Assembly (NCBI GenBank): GCA_023665755.1
Contig: JAMPDF010000001.1
Coordinates: 62,001 to 126,000 of the forward strand
DNA: 64,000 bases
Direction: 5' to 3'
DNA from: Prevotella sp.
GTDB taxonomy: Bacteria; Bacillota_I; Bacilli_A; ML615J-28; CAG-313
This document shows positions 8,009-17,364 of this stretch, in pieces; positions within the stretch are counted from its first letter, which is position 1; every line of letters starts with the position of its first letter. The notes under the pieces are model-generated. The model was not told where the DNA came from. It made no database searches and worked only from the letters and a program-made list of their open reading frames with translations. The translations under genes were made by a program, and so were the position numbers.

Positions 8009-9331
8009 ATGTATTTACTATATGGATATGGTAAGTCTAATCAGGCTGTAAGAACTTATTTTGAAACTCATCAGGAGTCCTATTGGATTTATGATGACCA
8101 GCATGAGCAAGATGTTTTTTTAGCTGCTATTTTATTGAAATATACCAAAGCCATTATCAAAAGTCCTGGTATACCTTTTGATGGAATACTGCTTCAAATG
8201 GCACATGCTCAAGATATTCCGATTTGGAGTGATTTAGAATTCTATTATCGGCTTTATCCAAAGCACGAATATGTAATCGTAACGGGTTCATTAGGGAAGA
8301 CAACCGTATCGACATGGGTGAGTCAAATGCTTGCTAGCATTCCTTATTTTCAAGATCATTTGGTGGGGAATATTGGAACACCAATATTTCAAATACAAGT
8401 AGATGAACCCATAGGTTTAGTAGTGGAAGCTTCTAGTTTTATGCTGCATCATACGATAAGTCCTGCTCCGCATGTTTTTATATTGACCAATTTATTTGCT
8501 CATCATCTTGATTATCACCAAACATTAGATGAATATGCAAAAGATAAAATGAGACTAATAGAAAATATGGGAGCCGAAGATGTCTTTATTTATCCTTTAG
8601 ACGATCAAGTGATATCACATTATTTAAATGTTTATTATCCCACATCTGTATCGGCACAGTTATTGACTTTTTCTCTACACAATTCAAATGCAGATTGCTA
8701 TTTATTGAATCAAGCCATTTATTATCATCAAACCAAAATAATTGATGTAGAATTGCTTTCAAAGCAAGAAATACACAATATTCAGAATGCAATGATGGCT
8801 ATTTTGGTGGGTCAAGTGTATGGTATTGATCAAGAATGGATGTCATATGTACTTAGTTCTTTTCAAGGGGTGCGTTACCGGTTTGAAACTATTTATCAAA
8901 CCAATGATGTAGTTATTATCAATGACGCTAAATCAACTACTCCAGAAGCCACTCGTTTTGCGATTGAAACGATAAACAGACAGTATCCTATGTATCATAA
9001 AATAGTCATTTTAGGGGGAAAAATGCCACCTGAGGATTATGATGGTCTCAATCATGTTATCCACTGGTGTGATTGGATATATGTATATGGGAAAGATCAA
9101 TATCGTCTTGCCATGCGACTAAATGCACCGAAAATACAAGTATATGATACATTAGAAGAAGTAATTGATTCGCTACCATGCCGACAACAAATGGTCATTT
9201 TATATTCTCCAAGTTGTGTTAGTTATGACCAATATCGTTCCTTTGAAGAACGGGGTGCTCAATTCAATTTTTTCATTCAACATATTTTTTTTAAAAAATA
9301 TCAAAAGATAAATAAAATTGCAAATGATTAA
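8009..9331 (+). CDS. murD: UDP-N-acetylmuramoylalanine-D-glutamate ligase MurD
   Basis: This Mur ligase adds D-glutamate to UDP-MurNAc-L-Ala. The 440-aa length is normal. The ATP loop reads TGSLGKTT, where most family members have TG(S/T)NGKTT, so the conserved Asn is Leu. HHLDYH and the late ILGGKMP block are typical. The ATG at 8009 is the first plausible start, just 5 nt after mraY, and its SD is weak (AGGGGTGAA lies 16 nt upstream), so translational coupling to mraY is likely. No murG or ftsW follows, so the dcw cluster is broken here. Confidence 0.9.
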   Translation: MYLLYGYGKSNQAVRTYFETHQESYWIYDDQHEQDVFLAAILLKYTKAIIKSPGIPFDGILLQMAHAQDIPIWSDLEFYYRLYPKHEYVIVTGSLGKTTVSTWVSQMLASIPYFQDHLVGNIGTPIFQIQVDEPIGLVVEASSFMLHHTISPAPHVFILTNLFAHHLDYHQTLDEYAKDKMRLIENMGAEDVFIYPLDDQVISHYLNVYYPTSVSAQLLTFSLHNSNADCYLLNQAIYYHQTKIIDVELLSKQEIHNIQNAMMAILVGQVYGIDQEWMSYVLSSFQGVRYRFETIYQTNDVVIINDAKSTTPEATRFAIETINRQYPMYHKIVILGGKMPPEDYDGLNHVIHWCDWIYVYGKDQYRLAMRLNAPKIQVYDTLEEVIDSLPCRQQMVILYSPSCVSYDQYRSFEERGAQFNFFIQHIFFKKYQKINKIAND

Positions 9332-9333
9332 GA

Positions 9334-9357
9334 AAAAATGCAAAAAAAGTGTATAAT
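9334..9357 (+). promoter_or_regulatory. Possible promoter of the GltD-like gene
   Basis: A perfect TATAAT at 9352-9357 with only a poor -35 (TTAAGA at 9328-9333, 18 bp away). It marks the change from the cell-wall cluster to the next unit. Confidence 0.35.
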
Positions 9358-9401
9358 TTTAAGTAAGTAATTTCAAAATATTCAAAAAGGAAGCAAAAAG
9401 A

Positions 9402-10637
9402 ATGGGTGATTTTCAAAAAATAAAAAAAATAGCGCAAAAATGCTTGAAATGTAAGCATCCTGCTTGTGTAAAGTATTGTCCGTTAGGAAATCCGATTCCA
9501 CAAATTTTATCGGCCATTGAAGAAGACGATATCGAAAGGGCTAAGAAACTATTAATAGAAAATACAAATGTCGGTTCTATTTGTTCTAAACTATGTGATG
9601 TCAATCGCCAGTGCTATGGGCATTGTGTGTTAGGAAATACAGATAAAGGTAGTGTTGCTTTTTATGAAGTAGAGAGCTATTTAGCAGATTTGATTCAAGC
9701 AAAGGATTATGTTTGTACAGAATATCATGGCAAGCGAGTAGCTATTATTGGTGCCGGTCTTGCGGGAATCAGTGCAGCAATTGATTTAGCACAAAAAGGA
9801 TATCATGTAGAAATGTTTGAACAACAAGAAAAAATAGGTGGAGTTATTACAGATACCCTTCCTGATTTTCGATTTACGGAAACAGAAATAGAAAAATATA
9901 GAGCACTATTAGATTCTTTGGGCGTTCAGATACATTACCGAAAAGAATGGGGAAAAAATCTTCTGATGGAAGATTTAGATTCATTTGAATATATTTTATT
10001 TGCACTTGGTACAGGTGTATCCAAGCGTAACTTTCCTAATTTACCTTTTATTTATGATGGAATAGAAGTTTTACGTGCTTTTAAACACAATCATGCCCTT
10101 TTAGAACACAAGAGGGTGCTTGTAATTGGTGGAGGTAATGTTGCTATGGATGTGGCAAGAGCACTAAAGCACATGAACAATGATGTAAAAATTGTCTATC
10201 GTCGAACAATGGATCAGGCTCCTGCTAGTCAAATTGAGATAGCTGAGGCACGAAATGAGGGGATTATGATGGAGGAATGTGCATCCCCAATAGAGCCTAT
10301 TTATCAAAATCAGTTACTTACAGGATTACTCGTAGAACAAACTAGATTAGTTGAAGAACAGACAAAAGGGCGAAAAGATTTTCAAAAAACAGGTTTAACT
10401 TCGGTTATTTCTGCTGATGCTATTGTAGAGGCCATTGGTTTGATACCTGAATATAAGGATTTGCAACAACTTGTTCCAGAAATGTTTGCTGATGATGGTT
10501 GGCTCAAACCAGAAGGTATAGCAACTTATCGTGATAAAACCATTTTAGTAATCGGAGATTATTTAATTGGTGCATCTAGTTTTGCAAGGGCAGTTGCTTC
10601 TGCGAAACAGGCAGTAGAAAAGGTGGTGGTTGGATGA
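9402..10637 (+). CDS. GltD-like NAD(P)H-dependent FAD/iron-sulfur oxidoreductase
   Basis: A 411-aa protein of the glutamate synthase small-chain family. It has an N-terminal cysteine-rich region (CLKCKHPAC with CPLG, then CSKLCDVNRQCYGHC) for two [4Fe-4S] clusters, an FAD-binding GAGLAG near residue 119 and an NAD(P)H-binding GGGNVAMD near 248. In glutamate synthase this subunit passes electrons to the large GltB subunit, but no gltB is nearby. It could serve another partner, as related flavoproteins do. Its last codon overlaps the next gene by 4 nt (ATGA), so it is co-translated with the NAD biosynthesis fusion. Confidence 0.8.
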   Translation: MGDFQKIKKIAQKCLKCKHPACVKYCPLGNPIPQILSAIEEDDIERAKKLLIENTNVGSICSKLCDVNRQCYGHCVLGNTDKGSVAFYEVESYLADLIQAKDYVCTEYHGKRVAIIGAGLAGISAAIDLAQKGYHVEMFEQQEKIGGVITDTLPDFRFTETEIEKYRALLDSLGVQIHYRKEWGKNLLMEDLDSFEYILFALGTGVSKRNFPNLPFIYDGIEVLRAFKHNHALLEHKRVLVIGGGNVAMDVARALKHMNNDVKIVYRRTMDQAPASQIEIAEARNEGIMMEECASPIEPIYQNQLLTGLLVEQTRLVEEQTKGRKDFQKTGLTSVISADAIVEAIGLIPEYKDLQQLVPEMFADDGWLKPEGIATYRDKTILVIGDYLIGASSFARAVASAKQAVEKVVVG

Positions 10638-13042
10638 AAGTAGTTTTTGGTGGCAGTTTCAACCCACCTACTATTGCACATGAGGCAGTAATTGATTACT
10701 TATCGCACCATTATGATGAAGTCATTTTATTACCAAATGGAAATCAATATCACAAGGCAGGCTTAATTGATCAAAAAATGCGGATGGATATGCTAGAGAT
10801 TATTGCACAATCCTATGATAACGTAATGATTTCTAATATTGAATTCAAAAGATCATTTAAGGGAACTTATCAAAGTCTGCGTGATTTAAATCATCCTATC
10901 TTTGTTTGTGGAGATGACTGTTTAATGCAACTTGATCAATGGATTAAACCACAAGTTCTAGTTTCGGAAAATCAATTTTTAATTTTTACAAGACATTTAA
11001 GTGTAGAGCAAGTCTATCAGTGGATCAATAATAGTTGGTTAAAACCTTATGCAGACCATTTTGAAGTAATTAAGATTGATTTTCCCGATGTTTCTTCATC
11101 ATCTTTTCGACATACTCATCAAAAAGAATGGGTAAATTCTAAATTGTATCACTATATCGAAACACACGAATTATATCAGAAAGTAGAGGAAAGTATGTAT
11201 CAAGAAAATTATGTAAAAATAGCACTAGTTACGCCCAAAGTACATTTGGGGCATCCTATTGAAAATGCTAGAGAAATGATTGCGTTAACTGCACAAGTGG
11301 AAGCTGCTAGTTTTGTTGTTTTTCCCGAACTCTCATTAACTGGATACACGTTAGGAGATTGGGTAATGAACCGGGATTTGTTGCGCCAAACCATAGATGC
11401 ATTGCATATGGTGCGTAAGGCAAGTGGCAAGCAAATTTGGGTGGTTGGATTACCTTTTGAATATGCAGGTGCCATTTATAATTGTGCAGCAGTGATTCAA
11501 AATCAGCATATTTTGGGCATAATTCCTAAATCAAATTTGCCAACCAGTGGTGAATTTTATGAAAGCCGCTATTTTGCAAGTGGAGCATCATTTTTGATGC
11601 ATCCTGTTTGGATTCACTATTTAGAATCTGATCATCCAGTTGCATTTGGTAATGTATTATTTCAAAATCAGATTGATAATCTTTGCTTTGGTGTTGAAAT
11701 TTGTGGGGATTTATGGGGAATTGACAAGCCACATCATTTGTTGTATCAAAAGGGTGCTGATATTGTCTTTAATTTAAGCGCTTCAACTTATTATTTGGGT
11801 AAAAAGGATATTCGGCATCAACTTGTTTCTCATGCAAGCCATCAGTATAAAGGAGCATACGTTTATGTATCAAATGGTCCAAGTGATTCAACAAGTGATA
11901 TGACTTATTCAGGGCACCAAATAGCTTGTATATGTGGAGATACTTTGTTGAATCAAGAGACATTATCATTAGAAAGCGTCTACCATATGGTAGATATTGA
12001 TCTTGAATATATAAGATATGCTCGTTCTAGCGATAATTATGCTCGTACAACAATGGATAAGACAGTAAGTTCAGTTTCATTTGAACTATTACCATCTTCA
12101 TCTTATGTATTAGAACAAAAACCTGATCCCTTACCATTTGTGCCTCAATCAGAAAAAGAATTGGCAGAAATCATTGATATCGTTTGTGTATCTTTAAAAC
12201 ATCGATTGGATTATATTGGTTGTAATAAGGTCATTATTGGTGTTAGTGGAGGATTAGATTCTACACTTGCCTTGTTGTTTGCTTATACGTGCTATCAAAA
12301 ATATCATTTGAATATCAAAGACATTATTGCGGTGACTATGCCAGGACTAGGTACAGGAAGTAAATCAAAGAATATTGCAAATCATTTGATGGACAAGCTA
12401 GGTATAGACGCTAGAGAGGTTTCCATCAAAAAAGAAACGCTTGCTCATTTAAAATTATTACAACATAGTGAAATAGAAAAGGATGTTACATATGAAAATG
12501 TCCAAGCTAGGCTGAGAACGATGTATTTGATGAATTTGGCTAATCAAGAAAAAGGCATTGTCTTAGGTACTGGTGATATGAGTGAAATCGCTTTAGGATG
12601 GTCAACTTTCAATGGGGATCAAATGTCAATGTACGGATTGAATAGCAATTTACCAAAAACTACTGTTAGAGCTTTGGTGCGCTATTTTAGTATGATATAT
12701 CCTCAGTTGAAATTGGAATTAAGAAAAGTGTGCCAAGCTGTGATTTCACCAGAATTGACAGGAGCAGATCAAGCGACTGAAGAACGGATAGGAAAATACG
12801 AGATCAATGATTTTATGATGTATCATATTTTCACACGTGGTGCTTCGCAGTCAAGAATCTTATATTTGCTCCAGCAGACTTTTGATTTAACACAAGAAGA
12901 AGCTTTAGTGTATTATAAACGATTGATGGATCGCTTCAAACATAATCAGTTTAAGCGATTGACAATGGCTGAAGGCATAAAAGTATTCAGTTTCACGTTT
13001 AATCCTAGAGGTGAATGTCGTTTCCCTGGTGATATGAAATAA
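10634..13042 (+). CDS. nadDE: Fused nicotinate-nucleotide adenylyltransferase / glutamine-dependent NAD+ synthetase (NadD-NadE)
   Basis: An 802-aa fusion covering the last two steps of NAD synthesis. Residues 1-~187 are NadD: GGSFNPPTIAHEA near the start, with SSSFRHTHQKE in place of the usual SSSxIR motif. Residues 188-802 are a full-length NadE. Its nitrilase-type glutaminase part has the triad blocks FPELSLTGY, PKSNLP and EICGDLW (Cys ~357). Its synthetase part has the PP-loop GVSGGLDS near 536. No stop separates the halves. An in-frame ATG at 11195 is preceded by AGAGGA (11185-11190), a usable SD, so free NadE of 615 aa could also be made. Both pathway steps from one gene would give equal dosage. 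Confidence 0.9.
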   Translation: MKVVFGGSFNPPTIAHEAVIDYLSHHYDEVILLPNGNQYHKAGLIDQKMRMDMLEIIAQSYDNVMISNIEFKRSFKGTYQSLRDLNHPIFVCGDDCLMQLDQWIKPQVLVSENQFLIFTRHLSVEQVYQWINNSWLKPYADHFEVIKIDFPDVSSSSFRHTHQKEWVNSKLYHYIETHELYQKVEESMYQENYVKIALVTPKVHLGHPIENAREMIALTAQVEAASFVVFPELSLTGYTLGDWVMNRDLLRQTIDALHMVRKASGKQIWVVGLPFEYAGAIYNCAAVIQNQHILGIIPKSNLPTSGEFYESRYFASGASFLMHPVWIHYLESDHPVAFGNVLFQNQIDNLCFGVEICGDLWGIDKPHHLLYQKGADIVFNLSASTYYLGKKDIRHQLVSHASHQYKGAYVYVSNGPSDSTSDMTYSGHQIACICGDTLLNQETLSLESVYHMVDIDLEYIRYARSSDNYARTTMDKTVSSVSFELLPSSSYVLEQKPDPLPFVPQSEKELAEIIDIVCVSLKHRLDYIGCNKVIIGVSGGLDSTLALLFAYTCYQKYHLNIKDIIAVTMPGLGTGSKSKNIANHLMDKLGIDAREVSIKKETLAHLKLLQHSEIEKDVTYENVQARLRTMYLMNLANQEKGIVLGTGDMSEIALGWSTFNGDQMSMYGLNSNLPKTTVRALVRYFSMIYPQLKLELRKVCQAVISPELTGADQATEERIGKYEINDFMMYHIFTRGASQSRILYLLQQTFDLTQEEALVYYKRLMDRFKHNQFKRLTMAEGIKVFSFTFNPRGECRFPGDMK

Positions 13043-13081
13043 TTGCAAAAAGAATTTGACTTGAAATGTTTGTCATAATCT

Positions 13082-13111
13082 TTGACTTCCATCTTTTGAT
13101 TGTGATATAAT
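13082..13111 (+). promoter_or_regulatory. Promoter of the valS T-box transcript
   Basis: TTGACT (13082-13087), 18 bp, TATAAT (13106-13111), upstream of the T-box leader. Confidence 0.7.
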
Positions 13112-13117
13112 AATAGA

Positions 13118-13376
13118 GTATATAATTGAATACAAAATAATAAAATCGTTGATAGGGAAGAGTAAAATAGACATACTGATGAGGGACAAGTTGGGTAGTG
13201 AAAAACTTGAGTATGATATTTGAAGGTAGCCTTTAGAGATGCTTGGGTGAGAAAGAGTCATTAGCTCAAGCCGTAGGTTTGCGTTAAAACATAGAGTAGA
13301 GAAAACGATGGTTTTCTAATAAAGGTGGTACCGCGGATTTTTAGTTTCGTCCTTTGACAGGATGAGACTTTTTTTT
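13118..13376 (+). promoter_or_regulatory. T-box leader controlling valS
   Basis: A tRNA-sensing riboswitch. The T-box core GGTGGTACCGCG is at 13324-13335. It is followed by a terminator stem (13344-13353 with 13359-13368, two wobble pairs) and eight T residues. Upstream lie the stem I segments, with the AGTA/AGAGA-like blocks. A GTA triplet (13226-13228) in TGAAGGTAGCC stands where the specifier codon is expected, which would read uncharged tRNA-Val and matches the valS gene downstream. Uncharged tRNA should stabilise the antiterminator and allow transcription. Confidence 0.9.
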
Positions 13377-13393
13377 ATGAAAGGAGAGAAAGA

Positions 13394-16024
13394 ATGTTTC
13401 GATTAAAACAAGAAGAGATGGACACAAAATATAACTCCAAGCGAGTTGAAGAAGGAAAATATGAGTATTGGCTAAAAGAAGGTTTTTTTACAAGTGGAGA
13501 TAAAAGTAAAATTCCGTATACTATCGTGATTCCCCCACCTAATGTTACAGGTAAATTGCATATTGGTCATGCTTGCGATACAACCCTTCAAGATATTTTG
13601 ATTAGAAGAAAAAGAATGCAAGGCTATGATGCATTATGGCTTCCTGGAATGGATCATGCGGGTATTGCTACACAGGCTAAAGTAGATGCCAAACTCAAAT
13701 CTCAAGGCATCAGCCGTTATGATATTGGAAGGGAAAAATTCTTAGAGGTGGCATGGGAGTGGAAACACGAATATGCCCACTTTATTCGTAAACAATGGGC
13801 AGCACTAGGATTATCGTTAGATTATACTAAGGAACGATTTACACTTGATGAAGGATTACAAGATGCTGTTATGGAAGTATTTACAAAACTCTATCAAGAA
13901 GGATTAATTTATCGCGGTGAGCGGATTATCAACTGGGATGTTGAAGCCAAAACGGCGCTTTCCAATATTGAAGTAGAGTATAAAGATATTGAAGGGGCTT
14001 TCTATCATTTTATATATCCATTTGTAGATGGAAAAGGTGGATTAGAAATTGCTACAACAAGGCCAGAAACGATGTTTGGTGATGTTGCCATTATGGTTCA
14101 TCCTGAAGATGAACGATATCAGTCTTATATTGGAAGACAAGTTTATATACCTGGTACGAATCGTACAATCCCTATTATTGCGGATAGTTATGTTGATCGT
14201 GATTTTGGAACTGGGGTAGTAAAAGTAACGCCTGCCCATGATCCTAATGATTTTGAGGTTGGCAATCGACATCAATTAGAACGCATCATTTGTATGCATG
14301 AAGATGGTACGATGAATCATTTGGCGGGAAAATATGAGGGAATGGATCGATTTGCTTGTCGAAAAGCGCTTGTAGCAGATTTGACTGAACTTGGTCTTTG
14401 TCCTGCTATTGAAAAAATAATTCACTCAGTAGGTCATTCAGAAAGAACTGGAGTCATTGTCGAGCCAAGATTATCAAAACAGTGGTTTGTAAAAATGGAA
14501 CCTCTTGCAAAAGATGTTCTGGAAATGCAAGCAAGTGATGAACCCATTGAATTTATTCCAAGTCGTTTTAATAAAACGCTTACGACTTGGTTGGATTTGA
14601 ACAATATTCAAGATTGGTGTATTTCTCGTCAATTGTGGTGGGGACATCGTATTCCTGCTTGGTATAGAGGAGAAGAAGTTTATGTAGGAAAGGAAAAACC
14701 AACTGGTGATGGATGGCATCAAGATGAGGATGTATTGGACACATGGTTTTCTAGTGCCCTTTGGCCATTTTCTACTCTAGGTTGGCCCAAAGACTCAGCA
14801 GATTTAGAACGCTATTTTCCAACGGATTGTTTAGTTACTGGATATGACATTATTTTTTTCTGGGTAGCTAGAATGGCCATTCAGTCTCGTCATTTTATGG
14901 GAAAACGCCCTTTTAAAACTTGCTTTATTCATGGTTTGATTCGAGATGAGCAAGGTAGAAAAATGTCAAAGTCACTAGGCAATGGTGTAGACCCTTTTGA
15001 TTTGATAGATCAATACGGATGTGATGCTATGCGTTATTTCTTAACAACTAATGCTACACCAGGTCAAGACTTGCGTTTTTCAGATGAAAAAATGGCATCA
15101 TCTTGGAATTACATCAATAAAATTTGGAATATTTCACGATTTGTTAAGATGAATTTGAATCAAATCGGATATCAAGGCGAGGCAATAGATGAACAACATT
15201 TGACCGCACTAGATATGTGGATTTTGAATAAGTTAGATATTTTAATCGAGGATGTTAACGTCAAATATGATCATTTTGAATTGGGAGAAGTTGCCAGGTC
15301 GATATACAATTTTACGTGGGATGATTTTGCTTCTAAATATTTAGAAATGACCAAAGTTGATTTCTCTTCAGATTGTTTAGAAAGAAAAATCAATACAGGA
15401 GCTATATTGACAAAAGTATTAACGACCATTCTTCAGTTATTGCACCCTTTTATGCCTTTTGTGACGGAAGAAATTTATCAACATTTTTATACAGATTCGA
15501 TTGTAATTAGCAAGTGGCCTACATCAACAGGAATGGTATTTGATGCCAATACACTAGATTACACAGAAAAATTATTTGCTATAATTAGTGCGGTAAGAAA
15601 TATTCGAAGTGAAAAAAATGTTGCCATGAGTAAAAAAATCAATTTATTTTTAGAAACTGATCATATCGGTTTTACGCATTATTTAGATATGCATCGCTCC
15701 TATTTAGCTAAATTTACCAATTATGAAACATTACAAATCGGTGCACAACAAGACAAGAAAAACGCTGTGGTAGTGGTTCTAGATGATGTGAATTTAATTA
15801 TTCCTTTGAAAGAATTGATTGACTTTGACGAAGAAAAGGCCAAACTAAAACTGCAAATTGCCAAGTTGGAAAAAGAAATAGAACGTTCTTCAAAAATGCT
15901 TGATAATCCTCAGTTTGTAGCTAAGGCGCCACGTCAAAAAATTGAAATCGAACAAAGTAAGCTTGAAAGTTATCAAGAACAATTAAAAGAAGTACAGATG
16001 TTGCTCAAAGGATTAGAAGAATAA
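13394..16024 (+). CDS. valS: Valyl-tRNA synthetase
   Basis: A class I aminoacyl-tRNA synthetase (876 aa, normal length) that charges tRNA-Val. HIGH is at residues 56-59 in PPPNVTGKLHIGHA. The editing domain, with ATTRPETMFGD, is near 220, and KMSKS is near 523 in RKMSKSLGNG. A C-terminal coiled coil (LKLQIAKLEKEIERSSK) fits the tRNA-binding arm of ValS. ATG 13394 follows AAAGGAGA. Regulated by the T-box just upstream. folC starts 1 nt after its stop, so the two are one transcript, as in Bacillus. Confidence 0.97.
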   Translation: MFRLKQEEMDTKYNSKRVEEGKYEYWLKEGFFTSGDKSKIPYTIVIPPPNVTGKLHIGHACDTTLQDILIRRKRMQGYDALWLPGMDHAGIATQAKVDAKLKSQGISRYDIGREKFLEVAWEWKHEYAHFIRKQWAALGLSLDYTKERFTLDEGLQDAVMEVFTKLYQEGLIYRGERIINWDVEAKTALSNIEVEYKDIEGAFYHFIYPFVDGKGGLEIATTRPETMFGDVAIMVHPEDERYQSYIGRQVYIPGTNRTIPIIADSYVDRDFGTGVVKVTPAHDPNDFEVGNRHQLERIICMHEDGTMNHLAGKYEGMDRFACRKALVADLTELGLCPAIEKIIHSVGHSERTGVIVEPRLSKQWFVKMEPLAKDVLEMQASDEPIEFIPSRFNKTLTTWLDLNNIQDWCISRQLWWGHRIPAWYRGEEVYVGKEKPTGDGWHQDEDVLDTWFSSALWPFSTLGWPKDSADLERYFPTDCLVTGYDIIFFWVARMAIQSRHFMGKRPFKTCFIHGLIRDEQGRKMSKSLGNGVDPFDLIDQYGCDAMRYFLTTNATPGQDLRFSDEKMASSWNYINKIWNISRFVKMNLNQIGYQGEAIDEQHLTALDMWILNKLDILIEDVNVKYDHFELGEVARSIYNFTWDDFASKYLEMTKVDFSSDCLERKINTGAILTKVLTTILQLLHPFMPFVTEEIYQHFYTDSIVISKWPTSTGMVFDANTLDYTEKLFAIISAVRNIRSEKNVAMSKKINLFLETDHIGFTHYLDMHRSYLAKFTNYETLQIGAQQDKKNAVVVVLDDVNLIIPLKELIDFDEEKAKLKLQIAKLEKEIERSSKMLDNPQFVAKAPRQKIEIEQSKLESYQEQLKEVQMLLKGLEE

Positions 16025-16025
16025 T

Positions 16026-17309
16026 ATGGAGCCATTTGTACGACTATCTGATTTTATTGCGTGGGTTCAGGTTCAAAAACGTTTTTCCAAAAAAGTAAAT
16101 TTAGATAAAATGCGATATTATTGTGAGTTATTAGGACATCCAGAAGCAAAAATAAAAACAATCCATGTTACGGGGACCAATGGCAAAGGAAGTACAGTAA
16201 TGATGCTTGCTAGTATATTGATGGAAAGTGGCTATCATATAGGCACTTTTACATCACCTTATGTAACTTGCTTTAATGAGCGTATTTCTTTTGATGGAGA
16301 ACCTATTTCAGATGAGGAACTGCTTCATGTTGCCAATCAAATCATTACATGGTATCCAACAATTGAAAAAGACGGTTTTGAGTATCCTAGTTTCTTTGAA
16401 TTCTTAACTCTTTGTGCGTTTGTTTACTTTGCTGGGCGTGTAGATTTAGATTTTGCAATTATTGAAGTAGGAATGGGTGGAAAATTGGATTCAACCAATG
16501 TCATTACTCCCCTAGTTAGTGTGATTACGAATGTGGCACTAGATCATATGCAGATTTTAGGCAATACAACAGCAGAGATTTTAGAGAATAAATTAGGGAT
16601 TGTGAAAACACAAGTGCCTATTGTTTGTGGCATAAGTGATTGTGTTTTACAAGAAATAGCAATCAACCGAGCGAAGAAATCTCAAAGTATATGTATTTTT
16701 CCAGATTATTCAAGTGTTCAAATTCACAAGTGTGATTTAGAGGGCAGTTTGTTTAGTTATAAGTCCTATATGCAAATTGAATTAGGATTAATTGGTTTTC
16801 ACCAGATTGAAAATGCATTAGTCGTTTTAGAGGTAATGGATATCTTGCGTGCTTCACTGGGAATAACTGAGCCGATGATTCGAAATGGCTTACAAAAACA
16901 CTTTGAATTCGGTCGTTTAGAGAAAGTATTAGATAATCCTAAAGTTTATATTGATGGTGGTCACAATATCAATGGTGTGGCTAGGGTTACTGAATTTATT
17001 CAATCCCTTCAACTGCCATATACGAGGGCCATTGTTGCTATTTCGCATGATAAAGAGTTAGCAGAAATGATTCATTTGATTGATCAAACATTTGATGAAG
17101 TGATTTTCACAGCTTATACATATTCTAGAAGCGCTTCTCCTGAAGAACTGTTTTTATTATCGCATCATCCACGAAAGAAGATAGTGGCATCATTAGAAGA
17201 GGCACTAGATTTGGTAAAGCAACACCCAGTAAGTATAACCATATTTATGGGAAGTTTATACTTGGTTAGTGAAATCAGAAAGATGGTCAAAGACGAAAAA
17301 AATAAATAA
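16026..17309 (+). CDS. folC: Folylpolyglutamate synthase / dihydrofolate synthase
   Basis: A Mur-ligase-like enzyme of 427 aa that adds glutamate to folates. The ATP loop TGTNGKGS is at ~49-56, and the family motifs TSPY, EVGMGGKLDSTN and NVALDHM are all present. It follows valS with 1 nt between, the Bacillus valS-folC order, and so should also be under T-box control. No obvious SD is separate from the valS end, so coupled translation is likely. Confidence 0.93.
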   Translation: MEPFVRLSDFIAWVQVQKRFSKKVNLDKMRYYCELLGHPEAKIKTIHVTGTNGKGSTVMMLASILMESGYHIGTFTSPYVTCFNERISFDGEPISDEELLHVANQIITWYPTIEKDGFEYPSFFEFLTLCAFVYFAGRVDLDFAIIEVGMGGKLDSTNVITPLVSVITNVALDHMQILGNTTAEILENKLGIVKTQVPIVCGISDCVLQEIAINRAKKSQSICIFPDYSSVQIHKCDLEGSLFSYKSYMQIELGLIGFHQIENALVVLEVMDILRASLGITEPMIRNGLQKHFEFGRLEKVLDNPKVYIDGGHNINGVARVTEFIQSLQLPYTRAIVAISHDKELAEMIHLIDQTFDEVIFTAYTYSRSASPEELFLLSHHPRKKIVASLEEALDLVKQHPVSITIFMGSLYLVSEIRKMVKDEKNK

Positions 17310-17320
17310 CGAAAAAATAA

Positions 17321-17359
17321 ACACACCTTTCGTATTATTGAGTGAAAGGTGTGTGTTTT
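17321..17359 (+). terminator. Terminator-like inverted repeat between folC and radC
   Basis: A perfect 11-bp stem (17321-17331 with 17344-17354), 12-nt loop, followed by GTTTTATT. It lies only a few nt before the radC start at 17365, so it may end the valS-folC transcript or, if read through, hide the radC ribosome site. Confidence 0.55.
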
Positions 17360-17364
17360 ATTGT

